DNA of 31,422 nt from assembly GCA_019649035.1 (NCBI GenBank), contig BMAT01006598.1, positions 360,415 to 391,836 on the forward strand. Reading direction: 5' to 3'. This document shows positions 10,700 through 19,568 of the stretch, piece after piece; position 1 is the stretch's first letter; every line of letters begins with the position of its first letter. A model generated the notes under the pieces. It was given only the letters and a program-made list of their open reading frames with translations, did no database searches and was not told the DNA's origin. The DNA is from Elysia marginata. Lineage: Eukaryota > Mollusca > Gastropoda > Plakobranchidae. A program made the translations under genes and the position numbers.

Positions 10700-10732
10700 G
10701 CCGACTGGCTAAGGGAAACAATGTTGTAACGG
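10667..10732 (+). ncRNA. Hammerhead ribozyme-like fold in the Penelope-like element 3' region
   Basis: Reading 5' to 3': stem I strand CCGT (10667-10670); core CTGATGA (10671-10677); stem II CTTGGCCAG (10679-10687) pairing with CTGGCTAAG (10705-10713), nine pairs with one G-U, with GCC/GGC pairing within the loop; core GAA (10715-10717); stem III ACAA (10718-10721) with TTGT (10724-10727) around TG; A at position 17 (10728), so cleavage would fall after UA; stem I closed by ACGG (10729-10732). This is type I topology. Hammerheads are an established component of Penelope-like elements. The base of stem II is an A/G mismatch (10678/10714) where active ribozymes usually have G-C, so this copy may cut poorly or not at all. 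It overlaps the last nine codons and stop of the ORF. Confidence 0.72.
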
Positions 10733-10774
10733 CAACGACTGTCAGAATTTTCAGGTAAAAATCTAGTTTGTATT

Positions 10775-10940
10775 GATAGATAGATAGATAAGTCGATAGA
10801 TAGATAGTCAGATAAAATTCCAGGTTACTTATGTTTTGAGAAGCTTATGCAAGAGACGGCTTGAAACACGGTGTCGGGAAAAAACAAAGGTAAGACTAGG
10901 CTATCATGTAGATAGATGGATAGATAGATAGATAGATAGA
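10775..10940. repeat. Interrupted GATA tracts downstream of the Penelope-like element
   Basis: GATA/TAGA units occur at 10775-10807 (one interruption) and again at 10909-10940, separated by about 100 bp of unique-looking sequence. They share orientation with the tract at 9843-9929. Confidence 0.9.
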
Positions 10941-11812
10941 CAACAGAAAGACAGGCAGAGACACAGACAGGATGATAGACATGGAGAGGCGAAATACAGA
11001 GACAAACGTGAATAGACTGTATGATAGAGAATGAGGGATTATGCGTGGGGAAAACAAGAAGACACTTATACACAAAAAGTTTACGAGAGAGAGAGAGAGG
11101 GGGGGGGGAGGTGAATATATGGGGAATGATCGGAAGAGACAGTGAATAGCCAGTATGTGACCGAAAGGTACCACTCGCATAACACACAATCAAGTAATGT
11201 TTCTCGGTGTTCTGATGCGATAATTGGTTTATTTTTCCATCTTTTTACAATAAATTCCTATAAAAAGCGTAACACATTGTAATGCACCCTAGTCATGAGA
11301 GGGCGTATTTCAGAATGTAATCTGCACACCGGAGAGGCTCTATAAAGTTTAGACAGGAGCCGCCACACCTGTTATCAGTTTCTGCAGGGATAGAAACCTC
11401 TGGCCGATATTTACTGTTTATAGCAAGAATTTGTCGTTCGAAAAAAAGAAAACGTTTGCTCTATGTAAAGTAGCTCCATTGCAGCTGTCAATGACCAAAA
11501 ACAACACACACAAAAAAAAAAACAAATAAAAAAACCTTACTTCGGGAGCACAAAATTAACCGTAAGATCGTTAGACTGATACGCGTCATAATAAAACTTA
11601 TATTTTTCATCATGCATGAGTAGAAACAGATGGTTTCCATAAAATTTCGATGCAAGTTTTTCAATGAAAAATGTATGAATCATATAGTTAAGAAAAAAAC
11701 GATAAACTCAAAAAAGAGACAATATCACGGGCAGTTTAAAAGGATTAATTAGCAGGCCAATTTGTTAACCGGTCTATATTTTTTCATCAGTATTCAGGAC
11801 AGCAAGAATACG
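10941..11812. other. Non-coding stretch with GACAGA-like and A-rich sequence
   Basis: Degenerate GACA/GAGA-type sequence continues to about 11030. The rest is AT-rich with A-runs near 11510. No gene recognised. Confidence 0.5.
11087..11108. repeat. (GA)n followed by a G-run
   Basis: A GA dinucleotide tract passes directly into a run of about ten G. The same arrangement recurs at 19326-19353. Confidence 0.85.
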
Positions 11813-11842
11813 TTTCGATTTCAATTTCAAGTTTATTGAGTC
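11813..11842 (-). mobile_element. Short retroposon tail remnant (TTGAAA-type tail with AATAAA)
   Basis: On the minus strand the sequence reads AATAAACTTGAAATTGAAA, that is, an AATAAA followed by TTGAAA-like repeats. This resembles the 3' end of a non-LTR retroposon or SINE. No body of an element is recognised beside it. It is a weak call based on pattern only. Confidence 0.35.
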
Positions 11843-11969
11843 AATACAAAGTTACATAAGTACACCTATTGAAAACAAGCAATGCTCAGTCAGGCCGACA
11901 GATTCTAACATTATGAATATAAAGTACTTTATTATAGAATATCAGTGCATATAAAGAAAAGAAATATCA

Positions 11970-12155
11970 TCTCTCTCTCGCTAACACCCTCACACACCTC
12001 CACCCCCTCTCTCTCTCTATAAATTTACCTATCTATATATCTCCGTCTATCTCTGTCTATCTCTGTCTATCTATCTATCTCCGTCTATCTATATTTATCT
12101 ATCTATCTATCTATCTGTCTATCTCCTTCTAGCTTTATTTATTTATCTATCTGTA
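11970..12155. repeat. CT/TCTA-rich compound microsatellite
   Basis: CTCT units, then impure TCTA/TATC units with repeated CCGTCTATC and CTGTCTATC variants. It is the complement of the GATA repeats at 9.8-10.9 kb, in the opposite orientation. The many interruptions indicate an older tract. Confidence 0.9.
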
Positions 12156-12621
12156 TAGCATTGTACGGGTAGGCCCATACTTTAAAATACATGTACTTTG
12201 TAGTTTCCAAAAATCCTCGGACCTGCGCAGTGGCGTTAACAGTAGCCGTCTCGCTAACATAATCCCCCCGTAGCCTACCAAGATAATCCGCAATCGTGAG
12301 ATCAACCCAACCCAGACGGATTAAGACCAATGAACTGAATGGCAGCAAAAGTAAGAGGGAAATAGGTAGGATCTTGGACCAGGTAATTCCTTATTTCAGA
12401 CCAGTTGTGTGCAAGAGCGTACAGTACATGTATTCAGTACCTCGCCGGATGGCAGGTTGGACCATTTAAAAAACCCAAGTACACGAAGCTTTCCACTTCC
12501 ATCTTATTTTCAAACTAGATTTCAACCAGTTGAAATTTTGCTGAGTTTTAGTCCACCCTTTATCTATAATATCTTTCAATCTAAGGTACACAAGAAACAG
12601 AAACATTAATGGCAACAACAA
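12156..12621. other. Non-coding stretch, nothing recognised
   Basis: Moderate-GC sequence between two microsatellite blocks. No coding signal beyond short random frames and no repeat recognised. Confidence 0.5.
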
Positions 12622-12623
12622 TG

Positions 12624-12657
<34 letters not shown>

Positions 12658-12666
12658 GAATAAAAT

Positions 12667-12720
<54 letters not shown>

Positions 12721-12810
12721 TACTACTACTACTTCTACAATTAATAATAATAATAATATTTATAATAATAATAATAATAATAATAATATTTATAATAATA
12801 ATAATATTTA
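12622..12810. repeat. Compound (ATA)n-(ACT)n-(AAT)n trinucleotide block
   Basis: ATA units at about 12622-12655 are followed by about 22 ACT units (12668-12735) and then AAT/ATT units to 12810 with ATATTTATA interruptions. It generates false poly-Ile/poly-Leu frames. Confidence 0.95.
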
Positions 12811-13412
12811 GCTAGACAAGAATAAAAACAAACTACCAAGGCATTTCTATGCGACATAGACATATTAAACTTTGCCCCAAGTTGTAAACTGTCTTAAAGA
12901 TTGGAGTGGGCATACTATTTTTTTTTCTCAAAACATTAAATTTTAAGAATTAAAATGAATTTTTAAAAAAACCAGCAAAAACTATTTTAGGGTGAGAGAA
13001 ACTACTTTTAGAGTCAAGCTGGACAATCCTTTCGTTTCGATTTCGACAAGGAAATTCTCAAATAGGTTGTGCACAGCGCGGGTTACACATTTTCGGTAGT
13101 TAAGTGAAAAATAAGTGCGAAATTAGAAGCTTATGAAATTTTTTTTTAATGTTGTTTCCAGAGTCTAGATATCAAATGAGTGTTACTTATAGTCTAGATT
13201 ATTTTTTAAATCTCAGAAACATTTGGTTATTTGAACATAAAGCGCTCTACAAAAATCTAGATTGTAGATATAGATTGAGCTGATGAAGTAGAACTGAGAG
13301 GATAGGCTCTTTACTGTTAATAGTATTCTGGACTCTACAAGATCCTGATTCTGGATCTGGATTTAGGTGAGGAAGAAAAAAAAGGAGAAGAGGGGGGGGG
13401 GGCCTTAATTCT
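12811..13412. other. AT-rich non-coding stretch with repeated TCTAGAT words
   Basis: The word TCTAGAT or a close variant recurs between 13160 and 13275, and a G11 run lies at 13392-13402. No gene seen. Confidence 0.5.
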
Positions 13413-13436
13413 GGTAATATACTGTGTATTGCCGGA
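13413..13436. repeat. Left target-site duplication copy of the SINE
   Basis: GGTAATAT...ATTGCCGGA flanks the SINE on the left. It matches the 17-bp right copy at 13731-13747 except for a 7-bp difference (ACTGTGT) in the middle. Confidence 0.6.
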
Positions 13437-13730
13437 TTTTGGTTGTTTGAATTTTAACGTCTCTTTTCAACCTCAAGGTTATATCAGAGTCGGCGCTTGG
13501 GGCAATTGAAAGCGTGCTGCCACACTGCGATGTAAGGAGCGCTTGCACACACCACACCCATTCATATTATCCTGACACCGGGCCGACCAGACCAGATATA
13601 TCCATAATGCCAGACACTAGGCGGATCAGCTGCTAATGCCAATTTTAAAGTCCTTGGTTTGACTCGGCCGGGGATCGAACCCGCACCTCCCGATCTCTGA
13701 GTGAGCGTCTTGCCGCTAGGCCACAGAGCC
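13437..13730 (-). mobile_element. tRNA-derived SINE, about 294 bp, minus strand
   Basis: On the minus strand the element starts at 13730 with GGCTCTG. It has an RNA polymerase III A box, TGGCCTAGCGGC (13723-13712), and a B box, GGTTCGATCCC (13681-13671), 30 nt apart. The first 75 nt therefore form a tRNA-like head. A roughly 200-nt body follows, and the element ends in a CGTTAAAATTC-type tail. Near-identical flanks at 13413-13436 and 13731-13747 look like target-site duplications, supporting both ends. It would have been copied by a partner LINE's reverse transcriptase. An apparent open frame across it is not a protein gene. I cannot name the SINE family. Confidence 0.85.
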
Positions 13731-13747
13731 GGTAATATATTGCCGGA
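13731..13747. repeat. Right target-site duplication copy of the SINE
   Basis: The 17-bp sequence GGTAATATATTGCCGGA lies immediately beside the tRNA-like head and repeats the left flank. Confidence 0.6.
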
Positions 13748-13847
13748 GAAAAAAGGAAGGAAATGCAGAAAGGTTGGTGGATAAGAAAAGCCAGAAAGGG
13801 GGTGTTGAGCGGCAAAACTCTGGCTGGACTGATAGTACAGAGGAGGA

Positions 13848-14018
13848 GAATAAATAATAATAATTATTAATAATAATAATGGTAATAATATTAACAATAA
13901 TAATAACATTAACAATAACAAGAATAGTAATAACGTTTATAATGATGATGATAAACAAGAGAAAAGGTAATTAAATACAAGAAGAAGAAGAATATGAGGA
14001 TTAAGAAGAAGAAGAAAC
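13848..14018. repeat. AAT-type and GAA-type trinucleotide repeats
   Basis: Impure AAT/ATT units fill 13848-13950. GAA units follow at about 13979-14018. Both are interrupted and AT-rich. Confidence 0.9.
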
Positions 14019-14690
14019 CTTTGGGCAAAAAAAAAATGCTCCGCAATAATCTGAATCATAACTGACAAAAACGTCACGGAGCGCAAGATTGTCAAAGGGA
14101 TATAACCAATTCATGGCTACGACTTTGGGTATGACGAGTTGTGTAGATTTTTTTTTCGTTTACTGAGTTTGAAAAGTTGCCAGATAGAAAATGCCTGTTT
14201 CATTTATAGGTTTGTATGTTACTCGTACTTGCATTTGCTATTTTTTTTTAATGAAAATATTTTCTGTAACCGTCACTGTCTGCTTGTGTCTCATACTTGC
14301 TTTCTTTTCTTGCCTACACCACACAGTCTGCTCCACACAGTTTCTCCTATTCTCTCACATGCCGCTTTTTTCCTGTTTATGTTTATTTCCATCTATAAGT
14401 GTGCACTCTGATTCTAAATGTTTTATTATCCCCAGGAAAACTGATTGTCTTCTTTCCGCATTTGTTGTCCTGTCGCCTTCCATTGTATTTTCATAGTTAT
14501 CATTGCTGTTTTTATCCATATCATTGTTTCGGTGATAAAGGAATGTTATTTGGTAAATTAGCTTATATGCAGACGTAAAGAGATTTAAAACTTAATAAAA
14601 GTGTTAGTAAGGAATTGACAGATGACCACAGACTACCCGGCGTGTCGGTGAGAGAGAACATAGGCAAAAAAATATTTAGATATATGTATG
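14019..14690. other. Non-coding stretch, T-rich, nothing recognised
   Basis: Two overlapping short frames at 14139-14496 are driven by T-rich sequence and lack any family signature. No repeat recognised. Confidence 0.5.
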
Positions 14691-14811
14691 GGAGGGAAGG
14701 AAGGAAGGAGAGAAAGATAGATAGATAGATAAATAGATAGATAGAGAGAGAGAGAGANNNNNNNNNNNNNNNNNNNNNNNNNNNNNNNNAGAGAGAGAGA
14801 GAAAGAGAGAG
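14691..14811. repeat. GGAA/GATA/GA compound microsatellite interrupted by an assembly gap
   Basis: GGAA units, GATA units and GA units run from 14691 to 14757. A gap of 32 N follows, and GA units resume at 14790-14811. The true array length is unknown. Confidence 0.95.
14758..14789. other. Assembly gap (32 N)
   Basis: Thirty-two undetermined bases inside a GA dinucleotide array; probably a repeat-collapsed or estimated-size gap. Confidence 0.99.
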
Positions 14812-14880
14812 AATTGAATTGAATTGACTTTTATTTTACAATGATAGGAAATTAGGCACAGTGTCTTTTTTCATTGGGTC
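14811..14880 (-). mobile_element. Retroposon 3' tail with GAATT pentamers
   Basis: Three GAATT units (14811-14825) are followed on the plus strand by GACTTTTATTTTACAATGAT and then GGAAATTAGGCACAGTG. On the minus strand this reads as an element body ending in an (AATTC)n tail, a form typical of non-LTR retroposons with short tandem 3' tails. No coding part of a LINE is seen next to it, so it is a truncated LINE end or a SINE tail. Confidence 0.4.
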
Positions 14881-15039
14881 GTTAAATATAACCAGGTTAT
14901 TTTTAGATAATGAAATATCTTGAAGCAATCAAAGACACTAGAGAAATTGAAAAGCAATTGTAAGCTAAGCACAGTTATAATTGTTTTGATAGCATAATGA
15001 ATTCTTTAAATAGTAACATTGTTATTAAACATGATAACG

Positions 15040-15200
15040 GTGAGAGAGATAATGACGATGATGATGACATTGATGATGATAATGATCAATGACGATGGTG
15101 ATTATGAGGATGATAAAAGATGGTGAAAAATGATAGTGAATTATAATTTAAAAATAAAAAAGGAAATGATGACGACGATGATAGCTTTGATATTGAGGAC
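15040..15200. repeat. Degenerate GAT/GAC trinucleotide-rich region
   Basis: GATGATGAT, GACGACGAT and related units recur, with many interruptions. Coding potential is not apparent. Confidence 0.7.
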
Positions 15201-15629
15201 AATAATCGTAGAAAAATAATTACTGAGCAAAATATATCATTTTATTTATCATATAATCTAATAATATGAAAGAGAGTAATGCTAATGATAATAATGGGAA
15301 GAACAATAAATCAAAACCCAACGATAATTGCAAAGTTAAAATAAAATATCATAATAAACATCAAACCTCTTAGGCTTAATATGATGAAGTGTAAACAAAT
15401 GTCAATAATGATGTCTATGGAAATTGCAGTACAGTTATAGATGTAAGATAGCAATCTGTTACTTCTAATATTAATATTTGACTCATGAGTATTGCCATTC
15501 TATCAATCTCCACGCGTATGAAATATGACTCACACGAAACAATAATTAGAAATTGGTACAATTCAACAAATAACGCCACTTTAAGTTTGAAAGAAATCTT
15601 GACAACGATACAGAGTTTCGTCTTCTATT

Positions 15630-15632
<3 letters not shown>

Positions 15633-15668
<36 letters not shown>
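15633..15668. repeat. (AG)n dinucleotide microsatellite
   Basis: Eighteen perfect AG units. Confidence 0.95.
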
Positions 15669-15671
<3 letters not shown>

Positions 15672-17504
15672 AATAATGAAGAAGTCTCTCTTATTTTTTT
15701 CTTCACTCAAGGTGACTACGTATATTATGTACACGTTTAATTTATCTTGATGATAGACTTACAGAAGGGTTGCACATAAAAACCATAAGTAAATGAATGA
15801 GTCGCAGAACTATAGCATCCTGATTAACCTTAAAATATACTGTAGAAATTATAATTATTTCTATTGCGGAATCGATCACATTCACCCATGCCGTATCCTT
15901 CGAATCAACTTTAATGAAGACAATGTAAAAACTGCCTTATTTCTCAATATAACGTTTTTGAATTTCAATCCCAAGTTCACTATATTTTTTTCAACACGCA
16001 TTGCTGTTGAATGTTGGTTTTGACCATCTAGGGAAAAAAACTACCACATTTTCAATAGAGTGCTGGCGCGAAATAAAACATGACAAGTTTAAGAAAATGC
16101 TCGAATGATCTTTAAGAAGTCTTAATAATATTGTTCATGCATGTATCCTACCTTTACTATTTTCTATCTAGAAATTTTAAAACCTTGGCGAACTTCGATC
16201 GACTACAGGAGCCTGAGGAGGAGGAAAATGAATATCTGAACCGAATCTGAATGTTGACACAATAATTATCCACCTCTCCCACAAAATAAAACTGCAAAAG
16301 GTTTTTTTATTGTACCATCCAGCAGCGCAGTGCGGGTGTGCAAAGAAGGGAAAAAAACTTATTTACATACAGTTTTAAAACATCTGTGATCACCAACCAC
16401 TCACTGTTATTTACATACTGTTTAAAAATTTCGGTGATAACCAAAGACAAGTTGTTTTTTAAGCTAATTTAGACAATGAGTATCAAGAGGGCTATCTCGA
16501 AAGGTCTTATACGTTTGATGTTTTGCAGAGTTGAGGTGGGAAATACGGGGTAGTCCTGAGGCATACGGAGAAAGTATCTCACATTCTATAAATTGGCAAG
16601 AGGCAAAAAAACAAAAAAACAAAAACAAAACCCGCGAGGCAATGAGACGAACTATTATAATGATATTTATTGCCTCTTCGAGTACATAAAATACCTCATG
16701 TAGTAGGGTTAACGAACCTCCAAGGAACATCTGTTTCCCACGAGCTGCTTTTCTCTTTCTAAACTCAAGACAACTGACGATCTCCTGACTCTTTGGAGTA
16801 GTTCTACACTTACTGAAGTAGAATCCAAAGTATATCAGTAAACAAAACCGCCTAAAGTACTGTGACTGTAAACTTTTTCCTTTCACAGGAGTAATAAACC
16901 TTGCAGCCAGAGAACAAAACGCAGCAAAAAGAAAAAAACACCATCTCAGCTAAATTAAAGTATCAATATATTCCTTTTCTTTTCCTTGACAAAAACACAA
17001 AAGACAGAAAGACAGTCATCGTCACAAATTCTGTATAGTCCCCTGGCTTCTGACAACATAGCCGCGCTTCTTTCATCAAAATGCAAAGAACTTTGAGGAA
17101 TACTTAAACTGTTTGGAAAAGGGCTGTGCTTGTATTCAGTTCTAAAAAAAAAATCTAAAAAACAATTGAAGTTTTGTAGGTTTTTAGGAAATATCGTAGT
17201 TTTAAGATGTGATGTGTCGCGACTATCAATACTCTAATTATGATCATCATGAATAAGGACCATGTATCAAGATTAAGATCACCGATTACGTCGACTCATT
17301 CTTTTCTTTTTCCTTGAGCTGATGTTGTAACTAAAACTACTAAACAAGACATCAGGTACAGCACAATTAAAAAAAAAACCACTCATTTTCTCACACTAAT
17401 TGGAATATTTTTAATGCCTTTTACGAATCGAAGAATCCTCTAAAAAGTTCACTAAACTCGAAGTATCAAAACTATGATTCCATAACAAGGAACTGATATT
17501 AGAG
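15669..17504. other. Non-coding stretch; one unassigned 140-codon open frame
   Basis: AT-rich DNA. A minus-strand frame at 16464-16886 (140 codons) is longer than most here. It shows no family motif, contains a poly-Phe/Cys patch from T-rich sequence, and has no clear upstream promoter or splice context. I judge it more likely chance than gene. Confidence 0.45.
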
Positions 17505-17665
17505 ACCTTGCGCGCCCACGAGGGTAACTCATGATGTAATAACACCGATAGGTAGCGTGGGTTTTACAGCAGACAATTGGATGACGGGCCCCTTTAACCC
17601 ATCATCCATCTTGGATACCCTCTGTTATGGGCTTCGTCCTCCTGAGCGGGCCCGTAGCGCATAAA
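17505..17665. other. GC-richer patch with nested inverted repeats
   Basis: ACGGGCCC at 17584-17591 pairs perfectly with GGGCCCGT at 17648-17655. Inside, CCCAT (17598-17602) matches ATGGG (17627-17631), and ATCC/GGAT pair around a short loop near 17604-17615. The 72-bp segment could form a branched hairpin. It may be a small foldback element, a structured RNA or a regulatory patch; nothing identifies which. Confidence 0.35.
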
Positions 17666-18825
17666 ATCTATTGGCAGAAACAGTCACGGTAGATTATTCC
17701 AACATGAGTAAAAAGATGTGAAACACGTCATCTATCATACATTGTCTTCCATTGAATACCGCATAAGTTTTTCATGCTAACAAAAGCTGGCGTGTAGAAA
17801 AAGTTTGTACTCACAAGTATAGCCATGTAAATGGCTAAATCCTTATGAATTTTCATGAAATGGTAAACATCGTCTGGTAAAGACTGACATTGTAACATTG
17901 ATGAATTTTGATAAGATTTATTCTCTTGAGTAAGTGTTATTAAATTGCTAAATAAATTAGTATTAGAAGCAGTCTATTTTAACAAAAAAATTAGTCGCTT
18001 AATATACTTTACAAAAAAAAAAGGAACAACAACAACCTCTATAAGGCTTTCTTAAGTGTAGTAAAAGTATAAGGTAGTTCACGCCAGCTGGCTTCATAAG
18101 TCATGCGATCAGGGAAAATTAATGCACACAAAATGTATGTTGAGGGCTTTATCTCAAAAGTGATTCCACTGGCGAAAACAGAAACAAAGCACAGAATTCA
18201 CACAAAAGTGAATATACAATTTACAAATATGTATGGGTCCTCTTAAAGTCTCATTCGACAGTTAATAGGAAATAATTAGACATTTTTAGGTACATTCGTC
18301 GAATACCAGCAATCTATAAGGTTAAAAAGATGTGTCATCATATGACATATATAACAAGGAGACAAATCATCATCAACAATTGTAATGTTTTACATTACAA
18401 GAGCTGTAAAGACAATTATGATAACTATAGGAACAACCAACGAAAAGGAGAAGAAAGGGTGGCTATAAATGTTACCTGCGCATAGAGGAAAGAAGAAAGG
18501 TCCAAAGTAACATCCGGTCAGATGTATTGAGTAAACGCACATTGAAGGTCATGACTATTGTGTTCGGGGGGAATGATTAAGCAGGTAGAAGGCTATTTCT
18601 AGTGTAAGGGTAGCTGCTCAACTTAAAAGGGCAAAGGTGATGATAAATAAAGTTTGTTACTGGGAGTGCTTTGTTGACGAATAGGTATTGGCTCATATTT
18701 ATTCCGAGCCCATGTTCTGTTACGGCAGGTGGTTTGCAAATGGGTGTAAGACAATGGGAACAAAAAAAGAGGTGGGCAGAAAATGATAAAAGGTATAAGG
18801 GAAGGTGAAATAACTTGCCACTGAA
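17666..18825. other. Non-coding stretch, nothing recognised
   Basis: AT-rich sequence with a few small hairpins, for example AGCCAT/ATGGCT around 17820-17835. No gene recognised. Confidence 0.5.
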
Positions 18826-18879
18826 GCTGATGCTACTGCTGCCACTGCTGCTACTACTACAACTACTGTACTACTTCTA

Positions 18880-18929
<50 letters not shown>

Positions 18930-18970
18930 GCTGCTGCTACGATTACTATAACTGCTGCTGCTGTTTTACT
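18826..18970. repeat. CTA/CTG trinucleotide repeat block
   Basis: CTACTGCTG units at both ends flank a core of about 14 CTA units. The mixture of CTG and CTA suggests point mutation within one ancestral array. Confidence 0.92.
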
Positions 18971-19129
18971 ACTCTCAAATGTCGCTATCCATAGGTTACT
19001 ACTGTATCTTTTTCATTCTTTAACATTTTTTCCTGCTGAAATGATCAATCTATCTAGGCCTTTTTGACAAATCAATACGTAGTCTTTGTTTTGATCTGAA
19101 TAGACAATAGAAATAATAAAAAGGTGAAC

Positions 19130-19161
<32 letters not shown>

Positions 19162-19171
19162 GAGAGAGAGA
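19130..19171. repeat. (GA)n dinucleotide microsatellite
   Basis: About 20 GA units with a single GATA interruption. Confidence 0.95.
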
Positions 19172-19325
19172 CGATTCAGCGGATGGGTCAGGAAAGAAGA
19201 GGACAAGAGGGAGAGACATGCACAGGGCACGAATGTGGTCTAAACTTTACTAATATATAAAAGAAAAGAGTGTGAAAGTTAGAGCTTTTCTTTGTGTAAA
19301 TATGAAGGTCCGTGCGTGACCGATG

Positions 19326-19353
19326 GAGAGAGAGAGAGAGAGGGGGGGGGGGG
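19326..19353. repeat. (GA)n followed by a G12 run
   Basis: GA units pass straight into twelve consecutive G (19342-19353), as at 11087-11108. Confidence 0.92.
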
Positions 19354-19486
19354 CAAGGATATAGAGCATAGAGGTAAAAATTTTCTTTTCAATCTGAACA
19401 CGTAAAAGTATGACGCACAACTGTGCTGAGGTATGGCGAGAGAAGAGGGCAGGGCTCTGATTTAAAGAAGGTAAATTGAATTGGAC

Positions 19487-19568
19487 TCTCTCCCGCTTCC
19501 ATCTCTCCCTTTGTCTCTCGTTCTCTCTCCTCCCCCTCCCTCCTCTCTCTCTCTCCCTCTCTCTCTTT
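19487..19568. repeat. CT-rich pyrimidine tract
   Basis: Impure CTCT/CCCTC sequence, complementary in type to the GA tracts 150 bp and 350 bp to its left. The set could form long intrastrand pairings. It produces false Arg/Glu-rich frames on the minus strand. Confidence 0.85.

Larger units (their letters stand above)
9930..10774 (+). mobile_element. 5'-truncated Penelope-like retroelement fragment
   Basis: The fragment holds the C-terminal part of a Penelope-like polyprotein, then a short 3' region with a hammerhead-like ribozyme fold. The reverse transcriptase and N-terminus are absent: upstream is pure GATA repeat. The right end is placed where GATA repeats resume at about 10775; the true 3' end could extend further. 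Penelope-like elements carry pseudo-LTRs and are frequently 5'-truncated, which fits. Its position between two tracts of the same tetranucleotide suggests insertion into a GATA array, or microsatellite growth from its ends. Confidence 0.85.

Noticed and set aside
16464-16886. 140-codon minus-strand open frame as a gene
   Set aside because: No recognisable motif, part of it comes from T-rich low-complexity sequence, and no splice or promoter support. One frame of this length is expected by chance in 31 kb of AT-rich DNA read six ways.
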